From positions 186,001-250,000 of the forward strand of contig OW568864.1 of NCBI GenBank assembly GCA_938743325.2: a DNA stretch of 64,000 nucleotides. Reading direction: 5' to 3'. Below the pieces are notes generated by a model. The model was given only the letters and a program-made list of their open reading frames with translations, ran no database searches and was not told the origin of the DNA. This document shows positions 19,317-28,571 of the stretch, piece by piece; the first letter of the stretch is position 1; the number at the start of each line of letters is the position of its first letter. Position numbers and translations under genes: made by a program. This stretch comes from Pycnococcus provasolii. Its lineage: Eukaryota; Chlorophyta; Pseudoscourfieldiophyceae; Pseudoscourfieldiales; Pycnococcaceae.

Positions 19317-20735
19317 TTAGATCATCGAGCCCTTCGTGTGACCACCCGACGCAGGAACGCCGTGATCGAAGTAGTACGCCGAGCCGCCGTGCTCCGTCTC
19401 GTCAAGGCCAGCGCTCTCCTCCTCCGCAGTCGCGCGAAGGAACCCAGTCACGCGCATCACGTAGAACAGCGGACCGAGCGTCACGGACACCCAGCCCATG
19501 ATAGCCAGGATGCCCACAATCTGGCATCCGAGCAGACGGCCTTCGCCGCCCATGAATGCGCCGTAGTCGCCCGTGTGGCCGTACACCTCGCTCACGTACT
19601 GCTCCTTCGCGAACAAGCCCACGACCAGAACGCCCCACATGCCGCAGAAGCCGTGCAGAGCCGCCGCGTCAACAGGGTCGTCTATCTTCAGCACGTTCAG
19701 CACGAACCAGCGAGCGAACAGGAAGATGCCGCCGCCCAGCGCACCGGCGATGATGCCGATCCAAGGCGTGATCAGCGAGCAGCCAGCCGTCACGGACACG
19801 AGACCCGCAAGCGCGCCGTTGCACGCGTTCACAAGGTCCCACGCTCCCGTCTTCGCCTTCTGGATGAAAAGAACGGACACGCCCGCGGACGCGCCGCCGA
19901 GCGTCGTCACCACGGCGGCGCGGGCGACGACCATCGAGTTCACCGCGCCGTCGACGACAAGCATCGAGCCGGGGTTGAAGCCGTACCAGCCGAACCAAAG
20001 GAAGAACGTGCCGAGCACAACCAGCGTCGCGCTGTGGCCCTTCATGTCGTTGGGCTTGCCCTCGTCGTCGAAGCGTCCCATGCGCGGCCCGACCATCGCC
20101 GCGCCGATCAGCGCAGCGAAGCCGCCCGTCATGTGCACGACGCCGGAGCCGGCGAAGTCCATCATGCCTGACCCTTCGAGGAAGCGCTCCTTCGACTTGA
20201 ACGCAGACAGCCAGCCTTGGCCGTGCCACACCCAGTGCACCACCACCGGGTACACGAAGCCAGTCAGCGCGATCGAGTACACGAGATACGCGGAGAACGC
20301 CGTGCGCTCAGCCATAGCGCCGGACACGATGGTCGCCGCCGCCGCGGCGAACGCCCACTGGAACATCCAGCTCACGTAGTCCGTCATGCCGTCCAGGGCG
20401 AAGTCGCCCGAGCCGATAAAGCCAGGCGCGTCGGACTTGTTGCCCCACGCGAACGCCCACCCGAAGAAGTAGAAGGCGACGGCGCCCGCGGCGGCGTCAA
20501 TCACGTTCTTGAGCAGGATGTTCATCGTGTTCTTCGTGCGCACGCTGCCCGCGCACAGCATGGCGAAACCTGCCTGCATGGCGAACACCATGTAGGCCGA
20601 GACGAGGACGAAGAAGGCATTGAGGCCGGTCTTGGCGTCGTCCGCGGTGGTGGTTGCGGCGCACACGGCGGTGGCGACCTGCTTGAGTCCCGCGTCCGTG
20701 ATCTTGCCGAGGGCGTCACAGTCGAGCGCAGACAT
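19317..20735 (-). CDS. AMT: Ammonium transporter, AMT family, copy A
   Basis: 472 residues, about 11 membrane segments. AMT proteins take up ammonium across the plasma membrane. The family signature DFAGSGVVHMTGGFAAL is present (about residue 195), with conserved pore-region histidines in VVHMTGG and AALHGFCGMWG. The cytosolic tail differs from copy B after TEHGGSAYYF: it ends FDHGVPASGGHTKGSMI. Apart from this tail and an Asp/Asn change (GRFDDEGKP versus GRFNDEGKP) the two proteins look identical. The ATG sits head to head with copy B, 1049 bp apart. The C-terminal tail of AMTs controls gating and trimer cooperation, so the two copies may be regulated differently. Confidence 0.95.
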   Translation of the reverse strand: MSALDCDALGKITDAGLKQVATAVCAATTTADDAKTGLNAFFVLVSAYMVFAMQAGFAMLCAGSVRTKNTMNILLKNVIDAAAGAVAFYFFGWAFAWGNKSDAPGFIGSGDFALDGMTDYVSWMFQWAFAAAAATIVSGAMAERTAFSAYLVYSIALTGFVYPVVVHWVWHGQGWLSAFKSKERFLEGSGMMDFAGSGVVHMTGGFAALIGAAMVGPRMGRFDDEGKPNDMKGHSATLVVLGTFFLWFGWYGFNPGSMLVVDGAVNSMVVARAAVVTTLGGASAGVSVLFIQKAKTGAWDLVNACNGALAGLVSVTAGCSLITPWIGIIAGALGGGIFLFARWFVLNVLKIDDPVDAAALHGFCGMWGVLVVGLFAKEQYVSEVYGHTGDYGAFMGGEGRLLGCQIVGILAIMGWVSVTLGPLFYVMRVTGFLRATAEEESAGLDETEHGGSAYYFDHGVPASGGHTKGSMI

Positions 20736-23150
20736 GTTGAGTTAACAGGCTGGGTGCGAACGTGGATATACCAAGGGAGAAGATATTTGCAGCCTTAGTA
20801 AGGCGGGTCTTATGGCGGAGGTTGGAAATGAGGGAAAGTAAACCGGAGGCGAGCGGCGGCCAGGCCGCGGGTTGGGCCAGAGGGCGGCGGCGAGCGGCGG
20901 CGGGAGGCAGAGCGATCCGAGTCAGATAAGAAAGGGAGGTTTGGCCCGTTTGGGCAGTCAACGACATGCCACATCGACAATGCGACATCGTGGGACTTGC
21001 CTGGATGGAAGTCGGCAACCTCGCCACGTCTTGCTTGCCCGCCTATTCCTTCCTTTCCGACTTCCGAAGATCAACGGCATACGACATTGATTGACATCAC
21101 AAGCTTGAAGCAACTGTTCGAGGAACTTGCCTTTGCCAAACATTTTTGGTGGTGCAACCCTTTTACCGGGCAGCCAGGTGGACCTCGCCCTCCGCGCCTC
21201 CAAGCGACGGTTGTTAGTCAGGTTCCATGCGTGGATGCACCACACATGGCTCACGTGATCCTAACGTGATGGTCGGCGGATTCTATCGGCATCGAGCTGC
21301 GGTAGGCAAATTAAGGCGGGTCAGCCTGGTCAGACCAAATAAGTCTGGTCCCTTGAGGGGCCTGGAAAGACGCGGCAATTATTCATGCTCGATGCGCCTC
21401 GTTTCGAGAAATTCAGACGAAAAAGCATGCGAGACTGAGCAGAGGTGGTTGCGAGGCGCGCGTGCCTTGCTGATGGAGAAATCGTGGGCGAGTGAGTGCG
21501 CAAACGAAACGTGCAAGCACAAACATGGCCATGCATTCGTGAGTTCGTTTTATGCATTTGTTTGCCCAAATTCCACAGATTGCTGCCTGAGATTTTTGTG
21601 TGCAAGTGCATTGTCCATGTGTGCAAGTGGATAGTCGGATAGTCAACTCCACCGCGCCGTCAGGCCGAGTCGTCGACTTCACAACAACGTGGACGCACGC
21701 CGACACGACTCCCCATAGTTCCCACCACGTAGGACGCGCATTTCGACTTTAAGGCTACTGCCACTAATACCATCGCCACGCAATATGTCTGCGCTCGACT
21801 GTGACGCCCTCGGCAAGATCACGGACGCGGGACTCAAGCAGGTCGCCACCGCCGTGTGCGCCGCAACCACCACCGCGGACGACGCCAAGACCGGCCTCAA
21901 TGCCTTCTTCGTCCTCGTCTCGGCCTACATGGTGTTCGCCATGCAGGCAGGTTTCGCCATGCTGTGCGCGGGCAGCGTGCGCACGAAGAACACGATGAAC
22001 ATCCTGCTCAAGAACGTGATTGACGCCGCCGCGGGCGCCGTCGCCTTCTACTTCTTCGGGTGGGCGTTCGCGTGGGGCAACAAGTCCGACGCGCCTGGCT
22101 TTATCGGCTCGGGCGACTTCGCCCTGGACGGCATGACGGACTACGTGAGCTGGATGTTCCAGTGGGCGTTCGCCGCGGCGGCGGCGACCATCGTGTCCGG
22201 CGCTATGGCTGAGCGCACGGCGTTCTCCGCGTATCTCGTGTACTCGATCGCGCTGACTGGCTTCGTGTACCCGGTGGTGGTGCACTGGGTGTGGCACGGT
22301 CAGGGCTGGCTGTCTGCGTTCAAGTCGAAGGAGCGCTTCCTCGAAGGGTCAGGCATGATGGACTTCGCCGGCTCCGGCGTCGTGCACATGACGGGCGGCT
22401 TTGCTGCGCTGATCGGCGCGGCGATGGTCGGGCCGCGCATGGGACGCTTCAACGACGAGGGCAAGCCCAACGACATGAAGGGCCACAGCGCGACGCTGGT
22501 TGTGCTCGGCACGTTCTTCCTTTGGTTCGGCTGGTACGGCTTCAACCCCGGCTCGATGCTTGTCGTCGACGGCGCGGTGAACTCGATGGTCGTCGCCCGC
22601 GCCGCCGTGGTGACGACGCTCGGCGGCGCGTCCGCGGGCGTGTCCGTTCTTTTCATCCAGAAGGCGAAGACGGGAGCGTGGGACCTTGTGAACGCGTGCA
22701 ACGGCGCGCTTGCGGGTCTCGTGTCCGTGACGGCTGGCTGCTCGCTGATCACGCCTTGGATCGGCATCATCGCCGGTGCGCTGGGCGGCGGCATCTTCCT
22801 GTTCGCTCGCTGGTTCGTGCTGAACGTGCTGAAGATAGACGACCCTGTTGACGCGGCGGCTCTGCACGGCTTCTGCGGCATGTGGGGCGTTCTGGTCGTG
22901 GGCTTGTTCGCGAAGGAGCAGTACGTGAGCGAGGTGTACGGCCACACGGGCGACTACGGCGCATTCATGGGCGGCGAAGGCCGTCTGCTCGGATGCCAGA
23001 TCGTGGGCATCCTGGCTATCATGGGCTGGGTGTCCGTGACGCTCGGTCCGCTGTTCTACGTGATGCGCGTGACTGGCTTCCTTCGCGCGACTGCGGAGGA
23101 GGAGAGCGCTGGCCTTGACGAGACGGAGCACGGCGGCTCGGCGTACTACT
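19337..23150. repeat. Palindrome of two inverted AMT arms (about 1.4 kb each) around a 1.05-kb spacer
   Basis: Left arm about 19370-20735 and right arm about 21785-23150 are near-perfect inverted copies. Identity begins exactly at the start codons (upstream bases GTTAACTCAAC versus CGCCACGCAAT differ) and ends near the codons for YYF in the tails. The arms are the coding regions themselves. Confidence 0.9.
20736..21784. promoter_or_regulatory. Spacer between the two head-to-head ammonium transporters
   Basis: 1049 bp that must hold both promoters. Sequence similarity between the two transporter copies stops abruptly at the two ATG codons, so the two upstream regions are unrelated to each other by eye. 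No strong open frame, TATA box or known element seen; CCATGCGTGG-type words and a TGCATTCGTGAG/TGCATTTGTTTG pair occur near 21530-21560. Independent promoters suggest the copies can respond to different signals. Confidence 0.5.
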
Positions 23151-23215
23151 TCGAGCACGGCAACGCGAAGGGCGTGGCAACCCCTCACATCCATCACGCG
23201 AACGACAAGCCTTAG
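21785..23215 (+). CDS. AMT: Ammonium transporter, AMT family, copy B
   Basis: 476 residues, the inverted twin of the gene at 19317-20735. Same membrane core and signature DFAGSGVVHMTGGFAAL, with GRFNDEGKP in a cytosolic loop instead of GRFDDEGKP. The tail is different, FEHGNAKGVATPHIHHANDKP, with several histidines. The coding DNA is close to base-for-base the reverse complement of copy A from the ATG to about 23150, including third codon positions, which indicates very recent duplication or ongoing gene conversion. The codon choice is strongly C/G-ending, as in other apparently highly expressed genes here. Confidence 0.95.
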   Translation: MSALDCDALGKITDAGLKQVATAVCAATTTADDAKTGLNAFFVLVSAYMVFAMQAGFAMLCAGSVRTKNTMNILLKNVIDAAAGAVAFYFFGWAFAWGNKSDAPGFIGSGDFALDGMTDYVSWMFQWAFAAAAATIVSGAMAERTAFSAYLVYSIALTGFVYPVVVHWVWHGQGWLSAFKSKERFLEGSGMMDFAGSGVVHMTGGFAALIGAAMVGPRMGRFNDEGKPNDMKGHSATLVVLGTFFLWFGWYGFNPGSMLVVDGAVNSMVVARAAVVTTLGGASAGVSVLFIQKAKTGAWDLVNACNGALAGLVSVTAGCSLITPWIGIIAGALGGGIFLFARWFVLNVLKIDDPVDAAALHGFCGMWGVLVVGLFAKEQYVSEVYGHTGDYGAFMGGEGRLLGCQIVGILAIMGWVSVTLGPLFYVMRVTGFLRATAEEESAGLDETEHGGSAYYFEHGNAKGVATPHIHHANDKP

Positions 23216-23434
23216 GCGCTGAACCGTGATTGACGTTAGACTAGCTACAGGTGAGGGAGGCGGCATAAAATTGGAGGTAAATCACATAATCAGTGTAGAG
23301 GGTATATCGTTCGAGTCAATAATTTATTCTATTGTCTATAGTAAAAGTAAGCAAGATTTGATTTTGGATTATTGGATATGCATCTCAAGAAATAGAAGAA
23401 AAGAAAGAATGCTACAAAAGTTAGTCGACGTCGC

Positions 23435-24682
23435 TCACTTCGCGGTGTCGGTGTTAGGAACAAGTGCGCCGCCAACGCACGTCTGAATGTTAGCGCATCG
23501 CCGCTCGGTTGGATCGCAAACGTTGCACGATAATCGGCACTGTCCGTCAGATCGGCCGTGGCCGGAACCCTTCATGTATGATGGATTCTTCTCGCACTCG
23601 CCGTGCAATGCCCAGTCAGAGCACGCTTCGTTAAGATCCGCGCAAACGCCCGGAGGTGCTCGCGCCATGAAAGCGGCCACCTCAAATTCCGATACGTGGA
23701 TCCACTTTGTCGCCGTCCACTTCGACTCGTTCTCCATCAACGGCGGGCAGCCGGAGTGCAGCGAGTGTCTATCTGGCTCGTTGTCTGCGTGCAGAGAGAA
23801 GAAGAGAAGTGCGTCGCCTTTTTTGGCTTTAGCCGCGACGCCCTTCGAGCCGCACGGCGACCACATGCCGTTTTTCGTCTCAACCGCCTGCTGTTCACGC
23901 AGGCCGTCGGTTGCCCACGTGCTGTCAGGAAAGACCGTCTCTCCGCCATGTGTCACGGAGTCAAGGTACATGAGTACCGTCGCCTTGCGCTGCCCACCGT
24001 TGTTGCCAATTTTCTTGCCCACGTAGCCGTCAAAGTAGTCGTAGTGTGCGCCATACTTCTGCCCCTTGTCGTAGTGCAGCACCTGTATGTCTTCGCCATT
24101 CTCGGGGGGTATGTGAGTGAATGCCGCGATGCGCGTCTCGATGCTCTTGATGATATCATCCTCGCCACGGTGAAGGAACGTTCCCGACGAAGTGCGTATG
24201 TTGTCGGAGATAGGCTGGCCCGTGGACGCGTCGACAACCGTGCTTCGTTCCATCGTCGGCTTCGCGAGGCCGATGAGGTGATCACACTCCTCCGGCGTCA
24301 TGAAGTTGTGGTACAGGAAAGCGCGAGGTTCCCACGAGATGGTTTCAATCCAGCTTTCTGTATCTGACTTTGGCTTCGAGCCTGCTTCCCGCCACTTGGT
24401 GAACCCCTCCCCGCCGAATCCCTTGCGTCCTACAGCGTCGCGCGCCTTGCTCTGCCTTCCCGGTTCGCCGAGTCCGAAGAGCGCGTTCGACTTCTGGTGG
24501 TCGTACGTCTCCCCTTTCCACCCCGGCAGACGTTCCTCTTGCGATGACGCTCGGTCAAGAGAAGAAGATGCTTGCGCCGATCCAAACAAACCGGCCTTTA
24601 AGAGACGGCCGTTAACAGAAGAGGCGGAAGCAAATGAAACGACGCACGTGTAAAGAACCATGAAAACCACCACATTCACCAT
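23435..24682 (-). CDS. Prolyl 4-hydroxylase, alpha-subunit type, with C-terminal ShK-like domain
   Basis: 415 residues from the ATG at 24682, which gives a clean signal sequence (MVNVVVFMVLYTCVVSFASA); the frame is open further upstream only to a TTG. The enzyme uses iron, 2-oxoglutarate and oxygen to hydroxylate prolines in secreted proteins in the ER/Golgi; in green algae these build hydroxyproline-rich cell-wall glycoproteins. The dioxygenase domain shows the facial-triad parts: GAHYDYF (H-x-D), the distal histidine in HSLHSGCPP, and the 2-oxoglutarate-binding lysine near TATKWIHV. After it come six spaced cysteines (CADLNEACSDWALHGEC ... CRLSCNVC), a ShKT-like module often attached to algal prolyl hydroxylases. 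Confidence 0.93.
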   Translation of the reverse strand: MVNVVVFMVLYTCVVSFASASSVNGRLLKAGLFGSAQASSSLDRASSQEERLPGWKGETYDHQKSNALFGLGEPGRQSKARDAVGRKGFGGEGFTKWREAGSKPKSDTESWIETISWEPRAFLYHNFMTPEECDHLIGLAKPTMERSTVVDASTGQPISDNIRTSSGTFLHRGEDDIIKSIETRIAAFTHIPPENGEDIQVLHYDKGQKYGAHYDYFDGYVGKKIGNNGGQRKATVLMYLDSVTHGGETVFPDSTWATDGLREQQAVETKNGMWSPCGSKGVAAKAKKGDALLFFSLHADNEPDRHSLHSGCPPLMENESKWTATKWIHVSEFEVAAFMARAPPGVCADLNEACSDWALHGECEKNPSYMKGSGHGRSDGQCRLSCNVCDPTERRCANIQTCVGGALVPNTDTAK

Positions 24683-25145
24683 AGAGCCCGTCGAGATCGG
24701 AACAGTCGTGAGCCTCGCTGATGAAACACGATGATGAGCTTGGTGATGGGCTTGATTGAGCGACGACGAGTATAATAGGTAGAGGAAGTTTCGTTCTACC
24801 AAAGGCTTGGAAGGGAAGGGACCAAGGGGGAAGGGACCCTCGAGGAAAAATCAAAACCCGAAAAAACAAAACCCGAAAAACAAAACCCGAATCACCCGAA
24901 CCCGAACCCGAACCCGAACCGGTAACCCGAACCCTAGTCTAAGGTAGCCACTAAGGTAGCCGTAGCCGTGTCGAATCCATTTTTATGAAACTAAACCCCA
25001 GGGGTTCAACCAACTACGGATCCCCAAGTATCCCTGAGATTGACCATGTAAAGTAGGTTGTGTGACTCCAGCAAAAGTGTCCCTGTTCTTCTCCAGGGAG
25101 GGGGTGGCGTTATTTTTCCTTTTCAATACAACACTCTTCGTAATC
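24683..25145. promoter_or_regulatory. Upstream region between prolyl hydroxylase and malonyltransferase, with CCCGAA repeats
   Basis: Divergent promoter region. About 24850-24925 holds AAAACCCGAA words passing into four to five CCCGAA hexamers and ending ACCCGAACCCTAGTCTAAGG. AAGGTAGCC is repeated at about 24941 and 24952. The frame of the downstream gene is open to 25062 but only from a GTG, so the ATG at 25146 is taken. Confidence 0.55.
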
Positions 25146-26828
25146 ATGTCGTCCATCACAGCAGGTTCAAATGGACAACGTGGTCGCGACATGACGTCGA
25201 CCGGTCGTTACCCGCCTACGCCGTTCCACGCGCCGTTCGCATTCTACTCCAGCATCAGACACGCGGACCCCGAGTCACTCGCGGCAATCATGGCGAAAGA
25301 TCCGTACTTTGTCACGCAAGATAACGGAGCGGGGGCACCCATACACTTCGCCACGACGTACAAACAAATTGATATGCTGCACCACCTTCTCAACAACGGC
25401 GCGGAAATCAACCAGCAAGATGATAAGGGATTCACGCCGCTGCACCGAGCGGCGTACCTCGCGCACTACGAAGGGTACCTCGAAATCTACGAGTACATTC
25501 TCAGCCGAGGGGGCGACCCGTCCATCCGAACGTTCGACTACGACCCGTACCTCAACCCAGGGTGCAAACTACCCGTCGATGTCGCAGTCGACGACGCGAA
25601 CGTGCGCGGTGCCATCGACGCACTCAACAAAAAGTACGCAAACGTTCAAAAAGTTCGCGTGCCGCACGCCGACATTGGCGACTGGTGGACGCTCTACGAC
25701 TACGGGCTCGACGTCGTGAAAACGTGGCCTGCCAACTACGATCCAAAGTACCCAGAGGTGGCGCACCGTCAGAAGATGGAAGCTAAAAAAGCAGCCGAGA
25801 AGGAGGCGCGAAAGGCACGGCGGGCTGCAAAACCTCCCATGGCACTCGACGACGACGACGATGACACAGCAAAAAAGCCGAAAATGCCCACCGGTCCCAT
25901 TGCGTTCCTCTTCCCTGGACAAGGAAGCCAGATGGTCGGCATGTGTGCGAGCGTGAAGGACGATGCCGCGTGCAAGCAGCTCTTCGACAAGGCGAAGCAG
26001 GTGCTCGGGTACGACCTCCTCGATCTGTGCCTCAGTGGCCCGAAAGACAAGCTCGACGACACCAGGTTCTCGCAGCCTGCACTCTTCGTCGCGGGCGCGT
26101 GCGCGGTGGAAAAGATTCGCAGGGAAAAGCCAAACGCGCTCGCGGAGTGCGCGGCGACAGCCGGGCTTTCGCTCGGCGAATACAACGCACTCGTGCACGC
26201 GGGCATTCTATCTTTCGAGGATGCGCTGCGAGTCGTCAAGGTGCGCGCAGAGTCCATGGCGGAGGCGGCGAAGGCTGGCGACCCTCACGGGATGCTCAGC
26301 GTTGTTGGACTGGCGGATGCCGACCTGGAGGCGATTTGCTCGGATGTTCGCAACTCATCTCCCGCCGGACGTGTCTGCCAGCTGGCCAACTTTCTCTTCC
26401 CGCAGGGACGCGTGGTCTCTGGGCACAAGACGTGCCTCGAGCAGGTGCAGACCAAGGCGACGGCGAAAGGCGCGCTCAAGGCGCAGTACGTGGCGGTGAG
26501 TGGCGCATTTCACAGCCCGCTCATGCAGTCCGCGGCTGAGGCGTTGCGTAAAGCGCTCATGGAGGCGACGTTCCATCTGCCTCCGAAGATGACAGTCATC
26601 AGCAACGTGCTGGGTGGTCCGTTCCCGGCGAACGCAACCAAGGAGGATTACGTGGACCTTCTCTGCCGCCAACTGCTCGAGCCGGTGATGTGGGAGAAGT
26701 GCGTCAAGTACCTGCTGAGTTCTGGCAAGAACCAGATGTTCGAGCTGGGGCCAAATCAGCAGCTCAAGTCGATGACGAAGCGCATCGACGCATCCGCGTG
26801 GAAGGCGTTCTCCAACGTGCAGCCTTGA
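25146..26828 (+). CDS. Ankyrin-repeat / malonyl-CoA:ACP transacylase fusion protein
   Basis: 560 residues from the ATG at 25146. Residues about 50-165 are ankyrin-like repeats (GAPIHFATTYKQIDMLHHLL, NGAEINQQDDKGFTPLHRAA, then EYILSRGGDPSIR). A Lys/Ala-rich and acidic linker (about 225-250) leads to a complete FabD-type acyltransferase from about residue 253: FLFPGQGSQMVGM, nucleophile elbow GLSLGEYNALVHAG, conserved arginine region VKVRAESM, distal histidine in SGAFHSPLM, and FELGPNQQLKSM near the end. FabD loads malonyl groups on acyl carrier protein for fatty acid synthesis. No transit peptide is obvious, which is odd if it serves plastid fatty acid synthesis; the ankyrin part may dock it on a partner. 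Confidence 0.88.
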   Translation: MSSITAGSNGQRGRDMTSTGRYPPTPFHAPFAFYSSIRHADPESLAAIMAKDPYFVTQDNGAGAPIHFATTYKQIDMLHHLLNNGAEINQQDDKGFTPLHRAAYLAHYEGYLEIYEYILSRGGDPSIRTFDYDPYLNPGCKLPVDVAVDDANVRGAIDALNKKYANVQKVRVPHADIGDWWTLYDYGLDVVKTWPANYDPKYPEVAHRQKMEAKKAAEKEARKARRAAKPPMALDDDDDDTAKKPKMPTGPIAFLFPGQGSQMVGMCASVKDDAACKQLFDKAKQVLGYDLLDLCLSGPKDKLDDTRFSQPALFVAGACAVEKIRREKPNALAECAATAGLSLGEYNALVHAGILSFEDALRVVKVRAESMAEAAKAGDPHGMLSVVGLADADLEAICSDVRNSSPAGRVCQLANFLFPQGRVVSGHKTCLEQVQTKATAKGALKAQYVAVSGAFHSPLMQSAAEALRKALMEATFHLPPKMTVISNVLGGPFPANATKEDYVDLLCRQLLEPVMWEKCVKYLLSSGKNQMFELGPNQQLKSMTKRIDASAWKAFSNVQP

Positions 26829-27184
26829 ATTCATGAAGAAAGGAGGTACTGACGCGGCGTACAAGGGGTGAGATCGAGGAGAATCCGTTTTCCGAAAAGA
26901 AAAATGTCACGTTTCAGACTGCGACCGTTGAGCGTGCGATTGACAACGGGTTTGGGGAGATTATGTGATTTGAGAGGGACTTTGTGGGTTTGGAGCGCGA
27001 CGTTGCAGGAGAGAAAGAAGACGTGCACAGAAGTGCATTAGACGTACATGTTGCCTAGTTGCCAGTGCGCGCGCGCGTCGACTTTTACTTTTGACGCGTA
27101 AATGGTTTTCGTTTTTTTTTAACACTGTAAATAACAAGTCTACTGCTAAGGGAAAAAGTTTTTCTACTGAGGTTAGCGCGCAGC
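26829..27184. other. Non-coding stretch between convergent genes
   Basis: 356 bp holding the 3' ends of the malonyltransferase and of the small membrane protein gene. A GCGCGCGC run near 27066 and T/A-rich stretches with CTGTAAATAA near 27125 are visible. The latter includes TGTAA but lies on the strand of the left gene about 300 bp away. Confidence 0.4.
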
Positions 27185-27878
27185 CTAAGCGAAGCCGCCA
27201 CCAAGTCCTTCGTACTCCAAGCCACCACCAGGTGTCTCGGCAATGTCCTATGAAAAGATGTTTTGATTTGGTATGTATGTGTGAGTATGTTGATAAGTTG
27301 TGTCAGCTCTTCCGTTCGTAGTCGTGCGGGGAGAGGTAACGTGCGTACGTACCTTGGCGGTGATAAAAATCTTCAGCCAGAAGGGGATGCTAAGCACGCG
27401 AGTGCCCAAGGCGAACCACTCGCAGGTGAGCAGCGCCTTCTGCGCGTCGCGAAAGGCTGGTATTCCCCACTGTCCCTTAACGGGTGTGTAGTTCTCGCCA
27501 ATGTAAGCCGTCCACGTGACGACCCACACGATATCAAGCGTGAGCATGAGTACGAGTGCGATGGGGTAGCTCTGCAGTAGTCGTTTGTTGCTGGAGTCTA
27601 CTGCCACCAAGCCGTAGAACGACGTCGCCAGACTTGCGCACGCGATGGCTGCCCACATGGGTGCTATGCAACCTGCCATGGACAGAGCCACCTGTAAGAG
27701 CGAGCGTCCGAGAACGTGGTTGGTGTTGTTTTGTCGCGTGAGTAAGTTTCTTGTTTTGGTTATTGTGTAACTAACAGTGCGTTTTAGATGGACTTGCCTG
27801 TGCCCATAGGAACAGTTTCGCAAAAGCGAGAGCAATTTGCGAAACCGTCACTTCGCCGATACCTGGAACGTTCACCAT
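27185..27878 (-). CDS. Small four-helix membrane protein, three exons, one GC-AG intron
   Basis: Proposed exons on the minus strand: 27878-27798, 27691-27353 and 27247-27185, all in phase 0, giving 160 residues. The first intron has a GC donor (CAG then GCAAGT) and a TTACAG acceptor; the second starts GTACGT and ends TTCATAG. Exon 1 starts MVNVPGIGEVTVSQIALAF. Hydrophobic segments are ALAFAKLFLWAQVALSMAG, APMWAAIACASLATSFYGLV, PIALVLMLTLDIVWVVTWT and TRVLSIPFWLKIFITA. The tail DIAETPGGGLEYEGLGGGFA is Gly-rich. The alternation of helices with clean splice sites and ends supports a real gene. I do not recognise the family. Confidence 0.65.
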
Positions 27879-28457
27879 GATGATTTGCTACTGCAGTATT
27901 TACAAACTATCGTAAGGATATTTGATTCGGATACCACTATATTAAACTGTCTGATTCACCTCAGCAAGAGAAAGGAGCTAAAGCAAGTACAGCAGGAGTA
28001 CGACAAAGTACTGTACTACAAGGACAGTACGTGCTGTCAACTGCGAAAAAACAACTGATAGGAAGCAAGGCCGAAACGCAGACGCAGACGCAGACGCAGA
28101 TGGCGAAGGTCCCAATGAATGCGGCCGCACGAATCCAAATGAATAGGGGATGGCTTAAGGTGTGGCAACCAACCCCTTAATAACAGCTGAAAAAGTGAAA
28201 ACACAAAATCAAGTCATAAAGTGGTGCCTGCTTGGTGAGCAGGGTCTCAATAAAGGTATACAACCCTTGAAGCGGAATGGCTGAATTGCTTGCTGAGTGA
28301 GGCCTGATGAGCGTCTTGAGCGATGCCGATGCATACCACCCTAAGGTTTAGAGGCTCAAGGAGGTGGTAGGCTCAAGGGCTCAACAAGGTGGCTCACCAC
28401 GAAACTTTAGGTCGGCTGAGGTGGTCGGCTGGCGCACCCATACAATAGTCTAGTCTA
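27879..28457. other. Non-coding stretch left of the mariner element
   Basis: 579 bp. Holds four CGCAGA hexamers (about 28077-28100) and several GGCTCAAGG/AGGTGG words between 28340 and 28400. No gene is supported; frames are short and lack protein character. Confidence 0.5.
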
Positions 28458-28505
28458 CCTCCTACATTCAACAAAAAAATGGGACGGACTTACAGGGCCG
28501 TTCAA
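28458..28505. repeat. Left terminal inverted repeat of the mariner element
   Basis: Reads CCTCCTACATTCAACAAAAA at its outer part and ACTTACAGGGCCGTTCAA at its inner part; pairs with 31159-31206. Confidence 0.93.
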
Positions 28506-28571
28506 GCGCGATTGGGATCCATTCATTGGTCGCAATCTCGGCCCAGCCCCTCTGTTGGCCTTGTCCCTGAC

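Noticed and set aside
19302-20171. 289-codon plus-strand frame over ammonium transporter A, and its twin on the minus strand at 22349-23266
   Set aside because: Same antisense artefact in both copies; it is conserved only because the underlying AMT DNA is.
28077-28100. CGCAGA hexamers as a CRISPR-like array
   Set aside because: Units are contiguous with no spacers; it is a simple microsatellite in a eukaryotic genome.
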